Part shown: in pieces, positions 1 through 6,215 of the stretch
Layout of the letters: every line of letters starts with the position of its first letter
Position numbering within the stretch: the stretch's first letter is position 1
Assembly: GCA_905236495.1 (NCBI GenBank)
Contig: CAJOPV010000136.1
Coordinates: 1 to 9,247 of the forward strand
Length of the DNA: 9,247 bases
Source of the DNA: an uncultured Christensenellaceae bacterium
GTDB lineage: Bacteria > Bacillota > Clostridia > Christensenellales > Aristaeellaceae
Reading direction: 5' to 3'
Translations under genes and position numbers: made by a program
The notes under the pieces: generated by a model
Databases searched by the model: none
What the model was told of the DNA's origin: nothing
What the model saw: only the letters and a program-made list of their open reading frames with translations

Positions 1-915
1 CCCTTCCTCATCGCCAGCATCACCAGCCAATGCAACCTGCACTGCGCCGGCTGCTATTCCCGCTGCAACCACGCCACGGTGGACGCCGAGCCCGTGCGGC
101 AGCTGACGAGCGAGGAATGGCTGAAAATCTTCGAGGAAGCGGACGAACTGGGCGTCAGCTTCATCCTGCTGGCGGGGGGAGAACCCATGCTGCGGCGGGA
201 TATCATCGAAGCGGCGGGAAAAAAGCCCAGCATCCTCTTTCCCATTTTCACCAACGGCACCTTCATGGACGAAGCATATTTTGACCTGTTCGATAAGCGC
301 CGCAACCTGATCCCCATGATGAGCATCGAAGGGGAAAAGGAGATCACCGACGCCAGAAGGGGCAGGGGCGTGTATGACCGGCTCATCGCCAACATGGATG
401 AATTTCATCGCCGGGGGCTGATTTTCGGCGCGTCAGTGACAGTCACCACGGAAAACATCCGGGAGGTATCCTCGGCGGGTTTCCTGAAAAAGCTGTCGGA
501 TCGGGGCTGCAAGGCGGTGATCTTTGTGGAATTCGTGCCGGTCACGGAGGAAAGCCGGGAATTGGCCCCCGGCGACGAGGAACGGGAATACCTGCGGGGC
601 GAAATCATCAGGCTGCGGCAGGAGCATCCCGAAATGGTGTATATTTCCTTCCCCGGGGATGAAAAAAGCTCCGGCGGCTGCGTGGCGGCGGGCAGAGGCT
701 TTTTCCACATCAATTCCCACGGCGGGGCCGAGCCCTGCCCCTTCTCGCCCTATTCCGATGTCAACGTGCGGGATACCTCCCTGCGGCAGGCCATGCAGTC
801 CCGTTTGTTTCGCACCCTGCGGGAAAGCGGAGTCTTGCTGGAGGATCACGCCGGGGGCTGCGTTCTGTATGAAAAGCGGGCCCTGGTGGAGCAGATCATG
901 GCGGAGCAGCCGTAA
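1..915 (+). CDS. Radical SAM protein with C-terminal SPASM/twitch-like cysteines (5' end missing)
   Basis: This gene is cut by the left edge; 304 codons are visible, and the frame is open from base 1 to TAA at 913-915. The visible protein begins just before the radical SAM motif CX3CX2C (C11, C15, C18 counted from the window edge), which would bind the 4Fe-4S cluster that cleaves S-adenosylmethionine. A GGEP motif at about residues 59-62 is the usual SAM-contacting strand of this fold. The C-terminal part has C227, C246 (in an EPCPFSPYSD context) and C287 (GGC), spaced like the auxiliary-cluster ligands of SPASM or twitch domains. Only three such cysteines are seen, so any second cluster is partial or uses another ligand. 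A GTG at 79 cannot be the true start, because it lies after the cluster motif. The substrate is unknown; many SPASM proteins modify peptides or activate enzymes, but no peptide or partner gene is visible here. The domain call is firm; the function is not. Confidence 0.92.
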   Translation, partial: PFLIASITSQCNLHCAGCYSRCNHATVDAEPVRQLTSEEWLKIFEEADELGVSFILLAGGEPMLRRDIIEAAGKKPSILFPIFTNGTFMDEAYFDLFDKRRNLIPMMSIEGEKEITDARRGRGVYDRLIANMDEFHRRGLIFGASVTVTTENIREVSSAGFLKKLSDRGCKAVIFVEFVPVTEESRELAPGDEEREYLRGEIIRLRQEHPEMVYISFPGDEKSSGGCVAAGRGFFHINSHGGAEPCPFSPYSDVNVRDTSLRQAMQSRLFRTLRESGVLLEDHAGGCVLYEKRALVEQIMAEQP

Positions 916-944
916 AAACGCCGCTTTCGGAGGCTGAACCCAGG

Positions 945-1121
945 AGCATCAACACAGGCCAGCGCACGGATACCCCGGCCTTTGATTGGGAGCGGCGCTG
1001 CAATCGCCTGAAGGAAGGCTTTGTTTTGGCGCCCAATCCCTATAGCCCCCGAAGCGTGAACCGCTGTCGCCTCGCCCCGGGCGCGGTGGAGCTGATCGGC
1101 TTTTCGGGCAATGCGGGCTCG
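945..1121 (+). pseudogene. Remnant of the N-terminus of a DUF1848 family gene
   Basis: Translated in this frame, about 59 codons read SINTGQRTDTPAFDWERR, then a stretch containing NRLKEGFVLAPNPYSP, then RLAPGAVELIGF. From memory, DUF1848 proteins begin with a closely similar pattern: a start followed by RTDIPAFYSEWF, then NRLREGYVLVRNPYNP, then RLSPDVVDCIVFWTKNP. The match covers only the first 50 to 60 residues of a family usually about 300 residues long. No ATG is visible in frame at the expected start: the codons before it are those of the radical SAM gene's tail in another frame. Similarity fades after about base 1112, where the convergent dinB gene ends. I therefore read it as a decayed, truncated gene left by a deletion. 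A functional small protein is less likely, since no start codon or ribosome binding site fits. The family assignment rests on recalled motifs, not a search. Confidence 0.68.
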
Positions 1122-2351
1122 TCACCGATGCCGCCGCATGTATTCCACGGTTTTATACAGCGTTTCTCCCTGAAAGATCTGGGTCAGGTGCCCGGCAAAA
1201 TCCAAGCCGTAGCGCCGCTGCAGCCTTTGCAGCTCCGCCGCAACGGCATCCCCCTGTTCGGGGTTTAACGGTTCGTCGAAGCGCAGCTGGCGCACCTGCT
1301 CGTGGGTCAGATGATAGACCCCCGCGCCGATGAGGCGGACGGGCCTTTGGGGAATCTGCTCCAGCATGCGCGCCGTTTCCTCATACAGGACGGCGGCGGA
1401 GCGGGTGGAGGGGATCAGGCGGGAGCGGGAAATGCTTTTCATATCGGCGTAGGTCACCTTCAGCGTCACCCCTTCGCCGTACAGCCCCACCCGGGCCGCC
1501 CGCCTTTCCACGCTCATGGACAGCAGGAGAAGCACGTCCCGAAGGAAATCAAAATCGCTGACGTCCTCCTGAAAGGTCAGCTCCCGGCTGATGGATTTAG
1601 CGTCCTCCGGCTTATAGGCGATCACCTTCCGATCGTCCTGGCCCAGGGCCTGCCGCACGATCCATTGGCCCTGCTTGCCAAGCAGACGAATCACTTCCTC
1701 CTGCCTTGCCTGGATATCCCGCACGGTGCGGATGCCCGAACGGTTCAGCTTTTCCGCCGTCTTTTTCCCTACGGTATAAAGCACCCCCACGTCCCGATCC
1801 AGGATCAGGGCCACAAAGGCCTGGGGCGTGGGGATTTCAAAATAGCCGTCCGGTTTCTTTTCCTCGCTGGCGGTTTTGGCGGCGGTTTTGGAATAGGCCA
1901 CGCCTACGGAGCAGGTGAGGCCCAGCTCCTGCAAAGTACGGCGCTTGATGGTGCGGGCGATCCGGCAGGCGTTTTCCCAGGTGCCCGCCTTTTCCGTCAC
2001 ATCCAGATACGCTTCGTCCAGGGCGATGGTCTCGGCGGCAGAGGCGTAGGCGTTCCAGATATCATGCAGCTGATTGGAAACGGCCCGGTACTTCTCAAAA
2101 TTCGGGTGCATGAAAACCCCCGAGGGGCACAGCCGATAGGCCTCCTTGATGTTCATGGCGGAATGCACGCCGTATTTCCGGGCCTCGTAGCTGCACGTAG
2201 CCACCACGCCCCGCTCATTCGGCAGGGAACCGATGATCAGGGGCTTGCCCTTCAGGGCGGGATCATCCCGGATCTCAACGGAGGCGTAGAAAGCGTCCAT
2301 ATCTACGTGAATGATGATCTGGTCCACTCTTCGCGCCTCCGCTTCCGTCAT
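1122..2351 (-). CDS. dinB: DNA polymerase IV (Y-family translesion polymerase)
   Basis: A 409-residue Y-family polymerase that would copy past damaged bases at stalled forks. The palm motif HVDMDAFYASVE (about residues 15-26) supplies the first catalytic aspartate, D17, and a tyrosine (Y22) at the steric-gate position that excludes ribonucleotides. LDEAYLDVT (111-119) supplies D112 and E113. The finger segment with SYEARKYGV (54-62), the KKPDG loop (165-169), a helix-hairpin-helix around VGKKTAEKL (194-202) and a little-finger domain (about 248-345) follow in the expected order. QLRFDE at 355-360 sits where Firmicute homologues carry the sliding-clamp motif QLSLF, so it may be a shortened version. 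The ATG at 2351 is preceded by GGAG nine bases upstream and by a strong promoter. The gene converges on the DUF1848 remnant and is divergent from the ABC operon. No LexA-like box was seen, so damage induction is not supported by sequence. Confidence 0.95.
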   Translation of the reverse strand: MTEAEARRVDQIIIHVDMDAFYASVEIRDDPALKGKPLIIGSLPNERGVVATCSYEARKYGVHSAMNIKEAYRLCPSGVFMHPNFEKYRAVSNQLHDIWNAYASAAETIALDEAYLDVTEKAGTWENACRIARTIKRRTLQELGLTCSVGVAYSKTAAKTASEEKKPDGYFEIPTPQAFVALILDRDVGVLYTVGKKTAEKLNRSGIRTVRDIQARQEEVIRLLGKQGQWIVRQALGQDDRKVIAYKPEDAKSISRELTFQEDVSDFDFLRDVLLLLSMSVERRAARVGLYGEGVTLKVTYADMKSISRSRLIPSTRSAAVLYEETARMLEQIPQRPVRLIGAGVYHLTHEQVRQLRFDEPLNPEQGDAVAAELQRLQRRYGLDFAGHLTQIFQGETLYKTVEYMRRHR

Positions 2352-2393
2352 GCATTTATTCTCCGGCCTGATCCTTTTTTATTTTCTGTTATG

Positions 2394-2422
2394 ATTGTAC
2401 AGGACTGCCTTTTTTCTGTCAA
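2394..2422 (-). promoter_or_regulatory. Near-consensus SigA promoter for dinB
   Basis: Read on the minus strand, TTGACA (2417-2422) is followed by a 17-base spacer and TACAAT (2394-2399). The -35 box is perfect and the -10 box differs from TATAAT by one base. The spacing to the dinB ATG leaves a leader of roughly 35 bases containing the GGAG ribosome binding site. No GAAC-N4-GTTC type SOS box overlaps it by eye. Confidence 0.85.
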
Positions 2423-2471
2423 TACCGGGGGCCTCAGGGCCAAATTAAGCCCAAAGGAAAAGACAGCTCTG

Positions 2472-2500
2472 TTGCTTTGACGCCCGGGGCGTGCTATACT
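2472..2500 (+). promoter_or_regulatory. SigA-type promoter for the ABC exporter operon
   Basis: TTGCTT (2472-2477), a 17-base spacer and TATACT (2495-2500) form a good sigma-70 type promoter 64 bases upstream of the first ABC gene. It is divergent from the dinB promoter; the two -35 boxes are about 50 bases apart. The first ABC gene has AAAGGAG at 2545-2551, 13 bases before its ATG, which is longer than the usual gap and may lower its translation. Confidence 0.72.
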
Positions 2501-2564
2501 TTTACCAAGTAACGGACCGTGCTGGAAGGGGGAACCGGCCCGGCAAAGGAGCATTTCCCAACCT

Positions 2565-4331
2565 ATGAAGCTGATTTTACGGTACTTGCGCCCCTATCGA
2601 TGGTTCATCCTGGCGGTGATGCTGGTGAAGCTCCTGGGCACCGGCACGGAGCTTTTGATCCCTTATGTATTGGAGCATCTGCTGGATCACGTGATCCCCG
2701 CAGCCGAAAACGCCTGGGCGGTGGCGCTTTGGGGCGGCGCGATGCTTTTGCTGACCCTGATAACCCGCATCCTGAATATCACCGCCAACCGCATGAGCGT
2801 CCGGGTGGCCCGGAACAGCACCTTCGCCCTGCGGCGGGACCTGTTCCATACCGCGCTGAACCTGTCCGGGCGGCAGATGGACCAGGTGGGTTTGCCGTCC
2901 CTTATCTCCCGGATGACCAGCGATACGTATAATTTTCAAAGCTTCGTCCGCATGATCCAGACCATGGGCGTCCGGGCGCCCATCATGCTGCTGGGGGGCA
3001 TCGCCATTACGCTGACGATGGATACCGGCCTGGCGGCGATTTTGTGCGTGATGGCGCCGGTGATGATTGTGCTGGTGATCTTCATTTCCTGGAAGGGCAT
3101 TCCGTTGTTTAACGAAGTGCAGCGGCGGATGGACGTGCTGGTGCGCCTGATGCGGGAGAGCATCACCGGCATCCGGGTGGTGAAGGCCCTGAGCAAGGAG
3201 CCCTATGAGCAGCGCCGCTACGGGGAGGCCAACGGGCGCATGGCCCGGCAGGAGGTAAAATCCAGCGTCATTATGAGCCTGCCCGGCCCCATCGTCACCC
3301 TATTTCTGAATGTGGGGCTGACGCTGGTGGTGCTCATCGGCGCCCGGCGGGTGAACGACGGGCAGACCGCGCCGGGGGTCATTCTGGCCTTCCTGACCTA
3401 TTTTAACATGATCCTGATGGGCGTTATGGGGCTGAACCGTATTTTTATGATGATGTCCAAGGCCAACGCCTCTGCCAACCGCATCGGCGAAGTGGTGGAT
3501 ATGCCGGAGGAGCTGACGCCCCTGCCCGAAAGCCAGCTGGCTCCGGCGCCCGGGGAGGAGGCGCTGATTTTCGATCACGTCACCTTCAATTACGACGCCG
3601 ATTCCCCCCAGGAGGCCCGCGGGCAATTCCTGGGCGAGCAGCGGCAGCAGTGCCTGAGGGATATTTCCTTCCGCGTTCCCAAGGGCGGCAGCCTGGGCAT
3701 CATCGGCGCCACCGGCAGCGGGAAAACCAGCATCGTCAATCTTCTCATGCGGTTTTACGATCCCCAGGAAGGCCGGGTGTTCGTGGATGGGAAGGACGTG
3801 CGGGGCTACCAACGGGATGAGCTGCACTGCAAGTTCGGCGTGGTGTTTCAAAACGACGTGATCTTTGCCGATACCATTCGGGAAAACGTGACCTTCGGCA
3901 GGGAGGTATCCGACGGCATGCTGGCCCGGGCGACCCAGGACGCCATGGCCCAGGGCTTCATCGAGGGCTACGAGGACGCCTACGATCACCAGGCCGCCAT
4001 CCGGGGGGCCAATTTTTCCGGCGGGCAGAAGCAGCGGCTGCTCATCGCCCGGGCGCTGGCAGCGGGGCCGGAGGTATTGATCCTGGATGACGCCTCCTCC
4101 GCCCTGGATTACCGCACCGACGCGGAACTGCGCCGGGCCCTTCGGGAGCATCACGCCAAAGCCACCACCGTGGTGATCGCCCAGCGCATTTCCTCCATCC
4201 TGTCCATGGATGAGATCCTGGTGCTGCATGAGGGTGAAATGATCGGCAGGGGCAGCCATGAGGAGCTGCTTTCCTCCTGCCCGGAATACCGGGAAATCTA
4301 CCGCGCCCAGATGAGCGAGGAGGTGGAGTAA
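2565..4331 (+). CDS. ABC exporter half-transporter, degenerate-site subunit (YheI/BmrC/TM287-like)
   Basis: This 588-residue protein fuses a six-helix type IV exporter membrane domain (hydrophobic segments at about 12-35, 52-72, 137-175, 241-262 and 271-292) to a C-terminal ATPase domain (about 333-588). The ATPase shows Walker A GATGSGKT (381-388), Q-loop Q429, an intact signature FSGGQ (484-488) and Walker B LILDD (505-509). The residue after the Walker B aspartate is D509 where active ATPases have glutamate, and the switch position is Q540 (VIAQR) rather than histidine. That pair of changes marks the inactive-site member of heterodimeric exporters. The segment between A-loop Y343 and the next strand has an extra run of roughly 15 residues (DSPQEARGQFLGEQ region). 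Its partner is the gene that begins on the very next base. The complex should sit in the cytoplasmic membrane and export drugs, lipids or peptides; the substrate cannot be told from sequence. Confidence 0.94.
   Translation: MKLILRYLRPYRWFILAVMLVKLLGTGTELLIPYVLEHLLDHVIPAAENAWAVALWGGAMLLLTLITRILNITANRMSVRVARNSTFALRRDLFHTALNLSGRQMDQVGLPSLISRMTSDTYNFQSFVRMIQTMGVRAPIMLLGGIAITLTMDTGLAAILCVMAPVMIVLVIFISWKGIPLFNEVQRRMDVLVRLMRESITGIRVVKALSKEPYEQRRYGEANGRMARQEVKSSVIMSLPGPIVTLFLNVGLTLVVLIGARRVNDGQTAPGVILAFLTYFNMILMGVMGLNRIFMMMSKANASANRIGEVVDMPEELTPLPESQLAPAPGEEALIFDHVTFNYDADSPQEARGQFLGEQRQQCLRDISFRVPKGGSLGIIGATGSGKTSIVNLLMRFYDPQEGRVFVDGKDVRGYQRDELHCKFGVVFQNDVIFADTIRENVTFGREVSDGMLARATQDAMAQGFIEGYEDAYDHQAAIRGANFSGGQKQRLLIARALAAGPEVLILDDASSALDYRTDAELRRALREHHAKATTVVIAQRISSILSMDEILVLHEGEMIGRGSHEELLSSCPEYREIYRAQMSEEVE
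4317..4324 (+). promoter_or_regulatory. Ribosome binding site of the second ABC gene, inside the first
   Basis: GAGGAGGT lies within the last codons of the first ABC gene, seven bases before the ATG at 4332. Because the TAA of the first gene (4329-4331) directly abuts this ATG, it fixes the second start and suggests coupled, balanced synthesis of the two subunits. Confidence 0.85.
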
Positions 4332-6098
4332 ATGGCCCGGGATACCGTGATGAAAAAGCCCAAGGATACCCGGGGCACCCTCCGAAGGCTGCTTCGCTAT
4401 CTGGGCCCCTGGCGGTATTTGATCGCCGGGGTATTGGCGCTGAGCCTGTGCAGCAATTTGCTGAACCTGTGGGGGCCCAGCCTGGCGGGCTCCGCCATCC
4501 GGGAGGCGGCGGCCGGGCCGGGAAAGGTGGATTTTGAGGCGGTCAGGCATTACGCCGGGCTGATGCTTCTGTGCTATGTTTCCTCCGCCCTGCTGGGCTT
4601 TGGCATCAGCCTCGCCATGACGGTGGTGAGCAAGCACATGGCCCGGAAAATGCGCCAGGACGTGTTTGATAAGCTGATGCGCCTCCCCGTGGGGTATTTT
4701 GACCGGCATCAGGCCGGGGATATCATCAGCCGGGTCAGCTACGATATCGACGTGATTTCCACCAGCATGGCGACGGATATCGTGCAGATCATGTCCAGCT
4801 TGATCACGGTGGTGGGTTCGCTGGTGATGATGATTGCCATTTCCCCGCCCCTGTCCCTGCTGACGCTGGTGACGGTGCCGGTGGCAATCACCTATACCGT
4901 TTATATGCGGAAAAAGACCCAGCCCCGCTATGCCAGGCGCTCCAAGAGCTATGGGGTGATGAACGGGTTTGTGGAAGAAATGCTCTCCGGGCAGAAAACC
5001 ATCCTGGCCTATGCCTACGAAAATCGGGTGGACGGGCGGTTTGACCGCATCAATCAGGACGCTGCCAACGCATTTTCCGACGCCGAGCATTACGGCGTCA
5101 CCATCGGCCCCACCATGACCGCCATCAATAACCTGGGCCTGAGCCTCATCGGGCTCATGGGGGGCGTCATGTACTTACAGAATGCCATCGATCTGGGGCG
5201 CATCTCCTCCTTCGTTTTGTACAGCCGGAAGTTCGCGGGGCCCATCAACGCCATCGCCGAGGTGTTCAACGAATTGTTTTCCGCCCTGGCGGCGTCGGAA
5301 AGGGTGTTTACCCTGCTGGATGAAGAAGAGGAGCAGCCCGACCTGCCGGACGCCCCGGAAATCGTCCGCGTGCAGGGGCAGGTCACCGCGGAGCACGTGG
5401 TATTCGGCTACGAGCCGGGAAAAACCATCCTCCATGATCTGAATCTGGAGGCGGCCCCCGGAAAGCTGATCGCCATTGTGGGGCCCACCGGCGCGGGAAA
5501 AACCACCATCATCAATCTGCTCATGCGCTTTTACGACCCGGCCAGCGGCGTGATCCGCATTGACGGGCAGGAGATCCGCACCGCCGTGCGCCGCAGCGTC
5601 CGGGGGGCCTACGCCATGGTGCTGCAGGATACCTGGGTGTTCCACGGCACCATTTACGAAAACATCGCCTACGGCAAGGAAAACGCCACCATGGAAGAGG
5701 TGGTGGCGGCGGCGAAGGCGGCCCGGATCCATCCCTTCATCATGCGGCTGCCCCTGGGCTACGATACCGTCGTCAGCGAGGACGGGGGCAATATCTCCAA
5801 GGGGCAAAAGCAGCTGCTCACCATCGCCCGGGCCATGCTGTACGACGCGCCCATGCTGATCCTGGACGAGGCCACCTCCAACGTGGATACCGCCACCGAG
5901 CGGGAGATTCAGCGGGCCATGCGGGAGCTGATGCGCCATAAGACCTGCTTTGTCATCGCGCACCGCCTTTCCACCATCGAAAACGCGGATCAGATCCTGG
6001 TGCTGCGGGACGGCGACGTGGTGGAGCAGGGCACCCACCGCCAGCTGATGGAGCGGAAGGGCTTTTATCACCAGCTCTACGCCGCCCAGTTTGAGTGA
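4332..6098 (+). CDS. ABC exporter half-transporter, catalytic-site subunit (YheH/BmrD/TM288-like)
   Basis: This is also 588 residues: an N-terminal cytoplasmic stretch, six membrane segments (about 27-50, 74-100, 155-172, 174-192, 262-283, 291-310) and an ATPase domain from about 345. Motifs are Walker A GPTGAGKT (384-391), Q-loop Q432, Walker B LILDE with catalytic E513, and switch histidine H544 (VIAHR). The signature is ISKGQ (488-492), so the first glycine of SGGQ is replaced by lysine. In the heterodimer this altered signature would face the first subunit's weakened Walker B, making one degenerate site, while E513 and H544 pair with the first subunit's intact FSGGQ to make the active site. 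The start is set by the abutting stop codon and the strong upstream Shine-Dalgarno sequence. The equal lengths of the two proteins look coincidental. The transporter class is firm; its substrate is open. Confidence 0.95.
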   Translation: MARDTVMKKPKDTRGTLRRLLRYLGPWRYLIAGVLALSLCSNLLNLWGPSLAGSAIREAAAGPGKVDFEAVRHYAGLMLLCYVSSALLGFGISLAMTVVSKHMARKMRQDVFDKLMRLPVGYFDRHQAGDIISRVSYDIDVISTSMATDIVQIMSSLITVVGSLVMMIAISPPLSLLTLVTVPVAITYTVYMRKKTQPRYARRSKSYGVMNGFVEEMLSGQKTILAYAYENRVDGRFDRINQDAANAFSDAEHYGVTIGPTMTAINNLGLSLIGLMGGVMYLQNAIDLGRISSFVLYSRKFAGPINAIAEVFNELFSALAASERVFTLLDEEEEQPDLPDAPEIVRVQGQVTAEHVVFGYEPGKTILHDLNLEAAPGKLIAIVGPTGAGKTTIINLLMRFYDPASGVIRIDGQEIRTAVRRSVRGAYAMVLQDTWVFHGTIYENIAYGKENATMEEVVAAAKAARIHPFIMRLPLGYDTVVSEDGGNISKGQKQLLTIARAMLYDAPMLILDEATSNVDTATEREIQRAMRELMRHKTCFVIAHRLSTIENADQILVLRDGDVVEQGTHRQLMERKGFYHQLYAAQFE

Positions 6099-6158
6099 TG
6101 GAAGCGCCAAAGCCCCGTTCAGGGCCAAATAATTTGGTGCAAGAGGAACAAATTGGCT

Positions 6159-6187
6159 TTTTCACTCGTTATCATAGATGGTATGCT
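6159..6187 (+). promoter_or_regulatory. Possible promoter for the secreted-protein gene
   Basis: TTTTCA (6159-6164), a 17-base spacer and TATGCT (6182-6187) each match the consensus at four of six positions. It lies 28 bases before the ATG at 6216. Just upstream is the 13-base palindrome CCAAATAATTTGG (6125-6137). A weak stem pairing 6121-6128 with 6153-6160, followed by two more Ts, might also act as a poor terminator for the ABC operon. Read-through from the ABC genes is equally possible. Confidence 0.45.
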
Positions 6188-6200
6188 CATCGGATTTAAT

Positions 6201-6208
6201 AAAGGAGG
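6201..6208 (+). promoter_or_regulatory. Ribosome binding site that sets the secreted-protein start
   Basis: AAAGGAGG lies seven bases before the ATG at 6216. The frame is open further upstream to a TTG at 6153, but that would add 21 residues ahead of a clear signal peptide. The ATG at 6216 is therefore the preferred start. A second ATG at 6212 is out of frame. Confidence 0.88.
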
Positions 6209-6215
6209 CATATGT

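Noticed and set aside
1302..2480. A long plus-strand open frame opposite dinB.
   Set aside because: It lies antisense to an unmistakable polymerase gene, has low-complexity content and no fitting ribosome binding site.
3300..5090. A long minus-strand open frame of nearly 600 codons across the two ABC genes.
   Set aside because: It is a by-product of GC-rich codon use opposite two clearly real genes; its translation is rich in His, Gly and Gln and has no domain motif.
2434..6130. The 12-base direct repeat TCAGGGCCAAAT at 2434-2445 and 6119-6130 flanks the ABC gene pair and could look like a transposition footprint.
   Set aside because: About two or three 12-base matches are expected by chance in a 9.2 kb window, and no transposase or terminal inverted repeats accompany it.
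6178..6198. The translation VCSSDL resembles the peptide produced by sequencing-adapter contamination.
   Set aside because: The bases differ from the adapter at several positions and sit between a fitting promoter and a ribosome binding site in otherwise continuous sequence.
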